DNA from: an uncultured Clostridia bacterium
Lineage (GTDB): Bacteria; Bacillota; Clostridia; Oscillospirales; Oscillospiraceae
DNA length: 13,201 bases
Reading direction: 5' to 3'
NCBI GenBank assembly: GCA_947177005.1
Contig: CAMWSZ010000036.1
Location: forward strand, 1 to 13,201
How positions within the stretch are numbered: position 1 is the first letter of the stretch; every line of letters starts with the position of its first letter. This document shows, piece by piece, positions 1 through 6,283 of the stretch. The notes under the pieces were generated by a model, which saw nothing but the letters and a program-made list of their open reading frames with translations, had not been told where the DNA came from and ran no database searches. The translations under genes were made by a program, and so were the position numbers.

Positions 1-1
1 C

Positions 2-172
2 AATGTGAGGATCCGGCCCAGCGTATCCGTGGCGGAGGCTCCTGCCCACGGCGAAAGCGTGCTGACATACGCGCCTACGTCCACCTCAGCAGACGATTTT
101 GAGAAATTTCTGGAGGAAGTTATCCGGGCGCTGGGTTCCGCCGCGCCGCAGAGCGGCCGTCAAAGGAATTAA
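2..172 (+). CDS. ParA/Soj-like ATPase, C-terminal end (partial, 5' end outside window)
   Basis: An open frame enters from the left edge and stops at TAA 170-172, giving 56 residues. The segment NVRIRPSVSVAEAPAHGES, followed by VLTYAP and then an acidic helix (DDFEKFLEEVI), resembles the C-terminal end of ParA/Soj ATPases. In that family an SEAPSHG-like stretch is followed by a hydrophobic strand ending in Y-x-P and a final helix. These P-loop proteins of the MinD/ParA superfamily usually act in chromosome or plasmid segregation or in positioning of complexes. The Walker motifs lie outside the window, so activity cannot be judged. The downstream ComFB gene starts 13 bases later behind a good ribosome binding site, so the two are probably co-transcribed. 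FlhG, a related ATPase, is less likely because FlhG lacks the EAPxHG segment. The family call is fairly sure; the role is unknown. Confidence 0.75.
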   Translation, partial: NVRIRPSVSVAEAPAHGESVLTYAPTSTSADDFEKFLEEVIRALGSAAPQSGRQRN

Positions 173-185
173 GGAGTGATCGCAA

Positions 186-968
186 ATGGCCACAAAAAAG
201 GCTGACAAAAACAGCAAAACCGTAAAAAGCAATAAGACAGCCCATGTTTTGAATCTGATTGCCGCCCCGGCCCGCGCAGAACAGGAGGTGGGAAAAAAGG
301 ATGCACCTCTTGTGGAGGAAGCGCCAAAAAAAGCGGTGGCGGAGGAGCGTATTGTGCCCGCCGCGCCTGCCATGTCTCCCGAACCTGCGGTGTCTCCCAC
401 GCCTGCCGCGCCTCCCGAGCCTGCCGCGGCACCGTTGGGAACGGCGGCATCTCCGATTTTGGAGGTGGCGCGGGCCAATGACGACCTGCTGTCAGAGCAG
501 ATCCGGGAAGCACTGGTAAAAGCGTTTGAGGAGGAATATGGCGCGGATGCTCTGACCGCACCGATGCCGTCCGAAAAGGGGCGGGCTTCCGGACCGAAGC
601 CCGCGGCTGTCTTTGCACTGGAGCCGGAACCGTCCCCCGCGCCGGAACCGAAGCCGGAACCCGTACCGTCCCCCGCGCCGGAACGGGAGACGCCGCCGGG
701 GTCGGATATTATCGTACTGAACGTCATGGAAAAGCTGGTGGACATGAAAGCTCCCTATTATATCAAGCTGTTCGGGCTGTGTACCTGTGAACGGTGCGCG
801 GCGGACGTGCGGGCCCTGACCCTGACACGTCTTCAGCCCCATTATGTCGCCATACCGGCGAAGGACGAAGGCATGGTGGTCACGCTCTATGACAACAAAC
901 TCAACAGCGAGATTGTATCGCAGCTGACGAAGTCGTGCCAGACCGTATTGAGCAAACCGCGGCACTGA
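186..968 (+). CDS. ComFB-domain protein with long Pro/Ala-rich N-terminal region
   Basis: This 260-residue protein has a basic N-terminus (about 1-20), two proline/alanine-rich low-complexity stretches (about 57-90 and 137-172) around an acidic, helix-like segment (about 98-120), and a C-terminal ComFB domain (about 177-256). The domain is recognised from NVMEKLV, then LCTCERCAADV with Cys199, Cys201 and Cys204 as a likely metal-binding cluster, then ALTLTRLQPHYV. ComFB was named from the Bacillus subtilis comF late-competence operon, where it is a protein of about 100 residues. Family members have been described as cyclic dinucleotide (c-di-GMP/c-di-AMP) receptors. The long N-terminal extension is unusual for the family. 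The start ATG follows AAGGAGTGAT with good spacing, just after the ParA-like stop. It converges on the flagellar operon through a shared terminator. The domain call is strong; the function is inferred. Confidence 0.85.
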   Translation: MATKKADKNSKTVKSNKTAHVLNLIAAPARAEQEVGKKDAPLVEEAPKKAVAEERIVPAAPAMSPEPAVSPTPAAPPEPAAAPLGTAASPILEVARANDDLLSEQIREALVKAFEEEYGADALTAPMPSEKGRASGPKPAAVFALEPEPSPAPEPKPEPVPSPAPERETPPGSDIIVLNVMEKLVDMKAPYYIKLFGLCTCERCAADVRALTLTRLQPHYVAIPAKDEGMVVTLYDNKLNSEIVSQLTKSCQTVLSKPRH

Positions 969-983
969 TCCTCAAAATTGCAG

Positions 984-1030
984 AAAAACCGGGCCCGCCG
1001 TCTCCAATCGGACGGCAGACCCGGTTTTTT
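984..1030. terminator. Bidirectional intrinsic terminator between convergent operons
   Basis: The sequence forms a hairpin. ACCGGG (988-993) pairs with CCCGGT (1020-1025), and GCCGTC (997-1002) pairs with GACGGC (1011-1016), with three-base mismatched bulges between the two stems and an 8-base loop. A run of A (984-988) on the left and of T (1025-1030) on the right give a U-tract in both directions. It lies 15 bases after the ComFB stop (+ strand) and 33 bases after the EAL-HDOD stop (- strand), so it can end both transcripts. Confidence 0.85.
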
Positions 1031-1063
1031 GCTGTCTCAAATTTCAATTTGTTTAGCCGGATT

Positions 1064-2338
1064 TTACGTCTCGGCAGACGCAGGAGTCTCAAATTCCTGC
1101 ATACTTGTCAGCTGCGCCCAAATGCTGTTGACCTCGTCCAGGCACTGGAAATACGTCGTTGTCAGATGCTCCACCGGGATCTCAAGCTCCTCTGCCAGAC
1201 GTCCAATGGACGACCAGTCCGCCCGCTCATAACCCAATACCAGTTTGTACAGCGCACCGCAGGGGCCGCTTTGATGCAGCAGCGCCTCCTTAACCGGCTG
1301 TGCAATGGGGATCTCCCGCAGGATATCCTCCATTGGGGCATCGATCAAATAGTTCAGGGTAGAGAACATGCCCATTAAATAGGCGTCATTGCGGGTAATA
1401 GGCAGCTTTTTACCCTGCTTCATCAGTTCGCTGCAGAAGGTGGCACGCAGGAACGACCGGCGCATAAATTCTTCCTGACTGTCGTCCATTTCATTTCCGT
1501 CATTCTCCTCGCCCATTAGATAGATCCACTGGCGAAGCTGTCCGATGCCCAGGATCATAACCGCCTGATGAACGTCGGCGGCGCGGTTGCGCAGGGCGAA
1601 ATAGGCGGAGTTGACGATTTTCAGCAGCGCATAGGTCAGGGTAGCGTCCATAGAGATGATCCGTTCGATCTCCTCCACGTCCGGCTCGTCCTTTGTAATC
1701 GCCACCATAAGACGGAAGAAATTGCTCTGGAGGTAGTTGCTGGAGTGTACGGTTGTCAGCAGCTGCTCCGCCACGTACCGTCCCTCAATGGCATCCACCT
1801 CCATTACAAACGCCTTCTGATAGAGGACGGCGTTGTCGATCTCGGTGGCGATGCACTTTTTGTCCATGGAGTGGGCCATTTCTACGATATTCCGGATATT
1901 GGAATCCGGCGTGGTCTGGAAATTGATTCTGATATAGTCCACAAAGTCCAGCATGGAGATATACCGCGGCGAGAACTGGAACTCATTGACCGCGATTTTA
2001 TAACCCTCGCTGTAAAAGCGCTCCACAAACCGCATCGCCAGCGGATGAATGATAACGCTGTCATCCACCTGAATGACCAAGGCGTCGGGATTAAACAGTC
2101 TGGGTGTCTGCTTCATGAGGAGATTGGTGGTAAAGGTCATGAAGCTCAGCGCACCCTTCAGCGCGGTGTCGGTATTCTGCGTCAGCAGCTTATAAATGGT
2201 ATCCGCCGCGGCAAAGTCGTTCCCCTCGCTGTCATAAGCGTTGCTTTCTCCGGCATACCGGATCTCATAGGCGATAATTTTACCCTTCAGGTCCTTGATG
2301 GGCTGCCGGACGATATATTTTGTTACATTGTTCGCCAT
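1064..2338 (-). CDS. EAL-HDOD signalling protein with degenerate EAL site (COG3434/YuxH-like)
   Basis: This 424-residue cytoplasmic protein has an N-terminal EAL-type domain (about 6-200) and a C-terminal HDOD domain (about 203-400). The opening ARQPIxD-like segment appears as VRQPIKDLKGK, and the EAL/ELLYR motif as YEIRY (24-28). The metal-binding DDFGxG loop is replaced by NEFQFS (118-123), and the lysine-containing motif by YIRINF. Phosphodiesterase activity is therefore unlikely; c-di-GMP binding or a scaffold role is possible. The HDOD part shows ISMDATLTYALLKIVNSAYF and QAVMILGIGQLRQW, typical of this domain, which lacks the metal ligands of HD-GYP proteins. It starts 11 bases after the cheV stop, behind AAGGGGAG, and is the last gene of the operon before the terminator. 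Relatives are linked to motility and biofilm control, so a motility regulator is a reasonable inference. Confidence 0.88.
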   Translation of the reverse strand: MANNVTKYIVRQPIKDLKGKIIAYEIRYAGESNAYDSEGNDFAAADTIYKLLTQNTDTALKGALSFMTFTTNLLMKQTPRLFNPDALVIQVDDSVIIHPLAMRFVERFYSEGYKIAVNEFQFSPRYISMLDFVDYIRINFQTTPDSNIRNIVEMAHSMDKKCIATEIDNAVLYQKAFVMEVDAIEGRYVAEQLLTTVHSSNYLQSNFFRLMVAITKDEPDVEEIERIISMDATLTYALLKIVNSAYFALRNRAADVHQAVMILGIGQLRQWIYLMGEENDGNEMDDSQEEFMRRSFLRATFCSELMKQGKKLPITRNDAYLMGMFSTLNYLIDAPMEDILREIPIAQPVKEALLHQSGPCGALYKLVLGYERADWSSIGRLAEELEIPVEHLTTTYFQCLDEVNSIWAQLTSMQEFETPASAET

Positions 2339-2349
2339 AAAAACTCCCC

Positions 2350-3282
2350 TTAGTCAGCCCCACCCTGTGCGCGGAGCAGCAGATGATCCATTACGCTGAC
2401 CAAGTGTCCGATTTCCGGTTTGGTCAGTTGTTCGTCAGCGCCCAGATCCCTGCCCTTGATGCGCATTTCGTCGCTGATGAGGGAGGAGAAGATAATCAGG
2501 GGGATATCCCTGAAGCGCTGATGATCTTTCACCAGCTTGGTGAGCCGGTGGCCGTCCATCTGCGGCATTTCGATATCGGTGATAATCAAGGCGACCTGTT
2601 CGAAAAGCCCGCTCTCCTTTGGGATCCGGTTCAGCTCATCCCACAGCTCCCGGCCGTTGGGGAACATTTGCAGGTTGACATACCCGGCTTTGCGCAGGGA
2701 TTCCTCAATCATCTTCGACAGCAGGACGGAGTCCTCCGCGATCCAGATTGGTTTTTCGTTGCGGCTTCTGGGACCCAAACTGTCGATCTCCTCCATTTGG
2801 ATAGAGGTCTCCGGGGCGATTTCCGCCACGATGCGTTCAAAGTCCAGAATTGTGACCAGGTCCTCGCCGCACTGGGCGATGCCGGTGGCAACGCCCTCCG
2901 CGCCGCCGGAGACGGTCTTATCGGGCTTTTGGATATCGGTCCAGGAGATGCGGCTGATCTGCACGACAGAGTGTACCCGGAAAGCGATGAACATTTTGTT
3001 GAAGTTGGTGATGATAAAGATATCCCGCTCACCCTTATGTTTGTTTTCACCGTTGAGGTACTTGGGGAGGTCCACGACAGTCAGGACTTCCTCTCTGGGT
3101 TTATAGATGCCCTCCACTGCTGCATGGGCGTGGGGCATGGGCTTGACGGGGGCAGCGATCATAATCTCTTTGACCTTCGCCACATTAATACCGTAGAGAT
3201 TTCCTTCAATGGTAAACTCCATAATTTCGATCTCATTGGTACCGGACTCCAAGAGGATATTGGTATTGTGCATCTCAGCCAT
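2350..3282 (-). CDS. cheV: CheV, CheW-receiver chemotaxis coupling protein
   Basis: This 310-residue protein has a CheW-like domain (about 15-158) followed by a response-regulator receiver domain (about 176-305), the defining layout and usual length of CheV. The CheW part includes the EIMEFTIEGNLYGINVAKV strand region and GIYKPREEVLTVVDL. The receiver has the acidic pair Glu183/Asp184, phospho-acceptor Asp236 in ITDIEMPQMDG, Ser266/Ser267 in IIFSS, and Lys288 in LTKPE, so it should be phosphorylated by CheA. CheV couples receptors to CheA and gives phosphorylation-dependent adaptation. The start follows TTAGGAGT. A second in-frame ATG at codon 4 is possible but less well placed. It lies 60 bases after cheD, the one clear gap in this sub-cluster, which contains a TATAAT-like hexamer. 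No cheA, cheW, cheB or cheR is in the window. Confidence 0.96.
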   Translation of the reverse strand: MAEMHNTNILLESGTNEIEIMEFTIEGNLYGINVAKVKEIMIAAPVKPMPHAHAAVEGIYKPREEVLTVVDLPKYLNGENKHKGERDIFIITNFNKMFIAFRVHSVVQISRISWTDIQKPDKTVSGGAEGVATGIAQCGEDLVTILDFERIVAEIAPETSIQMEEIDSLGPRSRNEKPIWIAEDSVLLSKMIEESLRKAGYVNLQMFPNGRELWDELNRIPKESGLFEQVALIITDIEMPQMDGHRLTKLVKDHQRFRDIPLIIFSSLISDEMRIKGRDLGADEQLTKPEIGHLVSVMDHLLLRAQGGAD

Positions 3283-3305
3283 AATAACACTCCTAACTCT
3301 AACAA

Positions 3306-3334
3306 ATTATATCTGAGCATCTGGGGCGGAAGGC
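3306..3334 (-). promoter_or_regulatory. Possible promoter upstream of cheV
   Basis: The cheD-cheV gap contains a perfect TATAAT on the minus strand (3306-3311), 23 bases before the cheV ATG. The region 17 bases upstream (3329-3334, GCCTTC on the minus strand) is a poor match to TTGACA, and there is no full extended -10. An internal vegetative promoter for cheV and the EAL-HDOD gene is possible but not well supported. Confidence 0.3.
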
Positions 3335-3342
3335 GCTATAGG

Positions 3343-3822
3343 TCAGAAAACGATATCCTGCTTGCCGAAGGACCGCACGCAGCTCTGGCCGCTGTCCACA
3401 TCGAACAGGAGCGTCCTTGCCACACTGCCTCCTACCTGTTCCCCCAGCAGGCGGACATTTTCCCTGCGGAGAATGGTATGTACACTTTCAATATTGCGCT
3501 GCCCGATATTCCCCAGACTGCCGCCGTTGACCTCGAACATCTTCGCGCCGCCGGCGATTTTCACGGTGATGCGGCTGCGCTGTGCGCCCTTCATCTCCAG
3601 CTGCCGCAGGGTCTCCCGGATACCGCTGTCCGCATATTTCAGCGGATTTTTCCGTCCGGGCTCCATATTCAGCGGGAGCATGATATGGAGCAGCGCGCCC
3701 AGCTTCAGCACCGGGTCATGGAAACACAGGCCGATGCAGGACCCCAGAGCATACGTAATAAGAACATCGTTCCCCTTGCCGATTTGCATGTCTGCGATCC
3801 CGACTGTAATCTTCTGATTCAT
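3343..3822 (-). CDS. cheD: CheD, chemoreceptor glutamine deamidase
   Basis: This protein of 159 residues is the usual length for CheD, which deamidates specific glutamines on chemoreceptors and binds CheC. The catalytic residues are visible: Cys29 in YALGSCIGLC, His46 in GALLHIMLP, and Thr23 ahead of the Cys. The spacing matches the Cys-His-Thr triad of the family. The downstream IAGGAKMF and IGQRNIE segments are also characteristic. The start ATG overlaps the cheC stop (ATGA, 3819-3822), so translation of the pair is probably coupled. This fits the known CheC-CheD complex, in which CheY-P influences how much CheD is free for the receptors. The gene looks intact and its call is secure. Confidence 0.96.
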   Translation of the reverse strand: MNQKITVGIADMQIGKGNDVLITYALGSCIGLCFHDPVLKLGALLHIMLPLNMEPGRKNPLKYADSGIRETLRQLEMKGAQRSRITVKIAGGAKMFEVNGGSLGNIGQRNIESVHTILRRENVRLLGEQVGGSVARTLLFDVDSGQSCVRSFGKQDIVF

Positions 3823-4442
3823 TCAGCAACGCCCAGTTTCTTTAGCAAGAAATTCAAGGATCTGATATCCGGCGACAGCAGCACGCGGCAGGGTACCTGC
3901 TTACCATCGCAGACAAAGTTCCCTCCAATCGTCATAAGATAGTCGGACATACCTCCGTACTCCGCCATTGGCACGGTCAGGATTGCTCCCTGCATGTCCA
4001 CCGCAAATGCGGGCACTGTCAGGTCCACGGAGATGTTGGAGAGGCCGGCCAGCGCGTTGATAAAGGTGGAAATGGCAATATTTCCCACTTCAACCAGTGC
4101 GGATTTCCCCAGGTCATTCAATTCACCATAATTTTCAATGGTCATGTCCAGCATACTGTTCAGCACCAGGTTCACAAACTCCAGCTGCTGTACAGCCAGC
4201 ATGATGCCGTTCATCTGCCCGCTCATCTTCACCAGCACCCCGGCCGTCACGGTCTCCGGGCCGCCGATCCAGTCAATCGCCTCGTTGTACTCCATGATAC
4301 GCACTTCCGGCAAGGTGATGCGTACCTCCCGCCCCAGCAGTGTTGACATGGCCGTGGCGGCATTGCCGGTCCCGATGCTGCCGATTTCACGCAGCGTATC
4401 GATTTCCAGCGTAGTCAGCTCATCAAAACTATGCAGATTCAT
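3819..4442 (-). CDS. cheC: CheC, CheY-P phosphatase
   Basis: This protein of 207 residues matches CheC, which removes phosphate from CheY-P and binds CheD. CheC has two pseudo-symmetric active sites, each with a conserved Glu and Asn (E-x2-N). The second is intact: SALVEVGNIAISTF, with Ser114, Glu118 and Asn121. The first reads REIGSIGTGNAATAMS, so Glu19 is kept but the expected Asn is Ser22 (codon AGC). Because the second site is usually the more active one, the protein may still be a phosphatase. The GxGNAATAMS segment is typical of the family and separates it from FliY/FliM. The start follows GGGGGTAGGAC. It lies 46 AT-rich bases after the flgG-like stop and overlaps cheD. Its place directly after rod genes, rather than in a cheA-cheW block, differs from Bacillus. 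Confidence 0.95.
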   Translation of the reverse strand: MNLHSFDELTTLEIDTLREIGSIGTGNAATAMSTLLGREVRITLPEVRIMEYNEAIDWIGGPETVTAGVLVKMSGQMNGIMLAVQQLEFVNLVLNSMLDMTIENYGELNDLGKSALVEVGNIAISTFINALAGLSNISVDLTVPAFAVDMQGAILTVPMAEYGGMSDYLMTIGGNFVCDGKQVPCRVLLSPDIRSLNFLLKKLGVAE

Positions 4443-4488
4443 GTCCTACCCCCTATTCCAGATATTTGTTATTTTATATACTTACTTA
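4443..4488 (-). promoter_or_regulatory. AT-rich spacer before cheC, possible weak promoter
   Basis: This 46-base gap is much richer in A and T than the surrounding genes. On the minus strand it contains TATATAAAATAAC, which could serve as a -10 region. The only -35-like hexamer in reach, TTAAGA, is too close (13-15 bases). It may simply be an unstructured leader for cheC, so this is a weak call. Confidence 0.2.
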
Positions 4489-5265
4489 TCATCTTAACCC
4501 ATTGATTGTGGATTCGATCTCATCCGACGTAATCATCATTTTCAGGCAGGCCCCGTAGGCCCGCTGGGTCTCAATGACCTTAACGAACTCCAGCGCCAGG
4601 TCGGTGTTGGACGCCTCCAGAAGACCCTGCTTGATCGTACCGGTTCCCATATAGAGCTGGCCGTTTTTCTCCGTCGGGAGGAAGCGCTGGCTGTCCAGAT
4701 GCTGGAGGCCCTCGTGGATAGCGTAGTCAAACACGCCGATATCCAGATCCTCCAGACGGTAAATACGGTCGTCGGGATTATCGGTGGTCTGCATGACGTT
4801 ATCCGGCTGAAGGACGATAAAATTCCCCTGGGAGTTGAGGACGCAGCGGCCCTCGTTGTCACTCAGGCGCCACACCTCCACCGGGTCACCGCCTCCGGCG
4901 GGCTCCACCTCAAAGCGGGCCTTCATAAACGCGCCGTCCCGGGTAAAGGAGACCTCGCCGGATTCCAGATCATACAGGGCGAAAAAGCCGTCGCCCACGA
5001 TAGCGAAGTCCAGAGGCCGGTCGGTCTCGTGGTATCCGTTGTTGGTTTTGAAATCCGTCTGGGCCTGAATCACCCGGGTGCCTGTGCCCTTGGGCAGCTC
5101 CGCGTCATCAATGCCCCGGACGTTCATATTCATCAGCTCTCCGAAGGAGACCTTTTCCGCACGATAGCCGTAGGTATTGACGTTGGCGATGTTGTTGCCC
5201 TGCACCTGCAAACGGATCTGCTGCTGCTCCGCGCCTACCGCGGCGCTGTAAAACGACATATTCAT
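4489..5265 (-). CDS. flgG: Flagellar basal-body rod/hook family protein (FlgG/FlhP-like)
   Basis: This 258-residue protein has both family signatures. The N-terminal rod motif is LQVQGNNIANVNTYGYRAEKV (about 19-39, in the axial coiled-coil helix). The C-terminal one is GLLEASNTDLALEFVKVIETQRAYGACLKM. The central DFAIVGDGFFAL matches the DxAIxGxGFF segment of FlgF/FlgG. Such proteins are exported through the flagellar gate without a cleaved signal and stack as the rod. It is second in a pair, as FlgG follows FlgF and FlhP follows FlhO, and its length suits the distal-rod protein. The exact FlgF/FlgG/FlgE position cannot be fixed from sequence alone. A strong AAAGGAGG lies 12 bases before the ATG, slightly far; a second ATG at codon 3 is further still, so the first is kept. 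Confidence 0.85.
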   Translation of the reverse strand: MNMSFYSAAVGAEQQQIRLQVQGNNIANVNTYGYRAEKVSFGELMNMNVRGIDDAELPKGTGTRVIQAQTDFKTNNGYHETDRPLDFAIVGDGFFALYDLESGEVSFTRDGAFMKARFEVEPAGGGDPVEVWRLSDNEGRCVLNSQGNFIVLQPDNVMQTTDNPDDRIYRLEDLDIGVFDYAIHEGLQHLDSQRFLPTEKNGQLYMGTGTIKQGLLEASNTDLALEFVKVIETQRAYGACLKMMITSDEIESTINGLR

Positions 5266-5296
5266 AGTCTAATCACGCCTCCTTTCCGGCCAACCG

Positions 5297-6052
5297 TTAC
5301 AGCCGGCCCAGCTCAGTGTTTGCTTTGGTGATGACCTGATCGTACATTTTCAGGATCTCCGCCGCGCTCTGCAAGGCGCGTTCGCTGGTCATCATGGCGA
5401 CCATTACCTCGGTCATATCCACATTGGAGCGTTCGATATAGCCCTGCCGGATTCGGAAATCCTCGCTGGGCTGTGCGCCGTCACCCATAAAGAGGCCACG
5501 GTCATTGCGTTCCAGGGCGTTGTTGTCGGGGAACTGGTACACGCCCAGGGTAGCCAGATAGTTCCGGTTGGTCTCGGTGTACAGGTTGCCGAACTGATCG
5601 GCATAGATCTTATCGGTCGGCAGCTGAATGGTCTGCATATTGTCGTCCAGCACCATTCCCTGACCGGCAAGGCAGAGGTAGCCCTCGTCGTTCAGGCAGA
5701 AGCTGCCGGCCCGGGTATAACCAGTTTCGCCGCCCTCCCGGGAGACGCAGAAGAAGCCCTCTCCCTGAATACAGAAATCAAGGGGCAGACCGGTTTCCTC
5801 GGGCGCGCCCTGGGTATAGTCGGTAAAGATCTCGTGGGGAGCCAGAATATAGCTCTCCTCCCCGATAGGATCGGAGTGGATTTTATCCTTGTTGCCCAGA
5901 CGGCTGATAATCACGTCCTGAAAGGTACTGTCCTTGTAGGTATCAGCCTTATAGCCGGCGGTGGAGATATTGGTCATGTTGTGGGAGACCACGTCCAGCC
6001 GCCGTCCCTGAGACAGCATTCCGGAGGTCAAGTTGTAAAAGCCTTTAAACAT
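5297..6052 (-). CDS. flgF: Flagellar basal-body rod/hook family protein (FlgF/FlhO-like)
   Basis: This 251-residue protein has the rod-family N-terminus LDVVSHNMTNISTAGYKAD (about 19-37), the LDFCIQGEGFF core segment (about 91-101), and the C-terminal GYIERSNVDMTEVMVAMMTSERALQSA motif in its helical tail. It is the first of two adjacent paralogues, as in flgF-flgG or the Bacillus flhO-flhP pair, so it is probably the proximal-rod partner. The paralogue call is positional inference. The family call is firm. The ATG follows GAGAGGAG at about 11 bases. It lies 99 bases after the full sigma frame, the longest gap inside the operon, and 31 bases before flgG. Confidence 0.85.
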   Translation of the reverse strand: MFKGFYNLTSGMLSQGRRLDVVSHNMTNISTAGYKADTYKDSTFQDVIISRLGNKDKIHSDPIGEESYILAPHEIFTDYTQGAPEETGLPLDFCIQGEGFFCVSREGGETGYTRAGSFCLNDEGYLCLAGQGMVLDDNMQTIQLPTDKIYADQFGNLYTETNRNYLATLGVYQFPDNNALERNDRGLFMGDGAQPSEDFRIRQGYIERSNVDMTEVMVAMMTSERALQSAAEILKMYDQVITKANTELGRL

Positions 6053-6151
6053 TCCGAAGAAAACTCCTCTCGTATGATGTCGGTTTTTGCGGGGGCCTCA
6101 TACGCTCGAAATCCCGGATTTTTGCCGGACAGCGTCCCTTTTCAGGGAAAA

Positions 6152-6283
6152 TCAGGAATCCCCGTTCATATATTTTTTCATATACAGCTTCAGCTTCTGG
6201 ATCGCCCGGGAATGGATCTGCGAGATGCGGGGCTCGCTGACCTCCATTACCTGCGCGATTTCCTTCATACTGAGGGTTTTCTA
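6152..6283 (-). pseudogene. Sigma-28 region 4.2 segment cut off by an in-frame TAG
   Basis: After TAG 6281-6283 the same reading frame stays open for 42 more codons to TGA 6152-6154. It encodes KTLSMKEIAQVMEVSEP, then RISQIHSRAIQKLKLYMKK. This is the helix-turn-helix of sigma-70 family region 4.2, which contacts the -35 element. With the upstream frame it would give a 267-residue sigma factor plus one residue at the TAG, a normal FliA/SigD/WhiG length. No frameshift is needed. An internal ATG at 6266-6268 has no ribosome binding site before it, so separate translation is unlikely. The segment is conserved in sequence, so the interruption is recent, suppressed, or an error. Confidence 0.85.

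Noticed and set aside
86..745. Minus-strand frame opposite the ParA-like end and the ComFB gene
   Set aside because: It is a Gly/Ser/Ala repeat that merely mirrors the Pro/Ala-rich coding of the plus strand. The plus strand has ribosome binding sites and recognisable domains.
2383..3942. Long plus-strand open frame opposite cheV, cheD and part of cheC
   Set aside because: It has no family motifs and spans several genes whose minus-strand products are unmistakable. Such frames arise by chance in GC-rich genes.
6053..6151. Terminator or promoter in the gap between the sigma gene and the flgF-like gene
   Set aside because: Short inverted repeats (TCCC/GGGA and CCGG/CCGG) occur, but there is no U-tract and no convincing -35/-10 pair, so nothing firm can be called.
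6281..6283. Genome-wide reassignment of TAG as an explanation of the split sigma gene
   Set aside because: fliQ (11054-11056) and fliR (10251-10253) both end in TAG at normal family lengths, so TAG works as an ordinary stop.
6152..6283. Frameshift as the cause of the split sigma gene
   Set aside because: Region 4.2 continues in the same frame directly after the TAG; no base gain or loss is needed.
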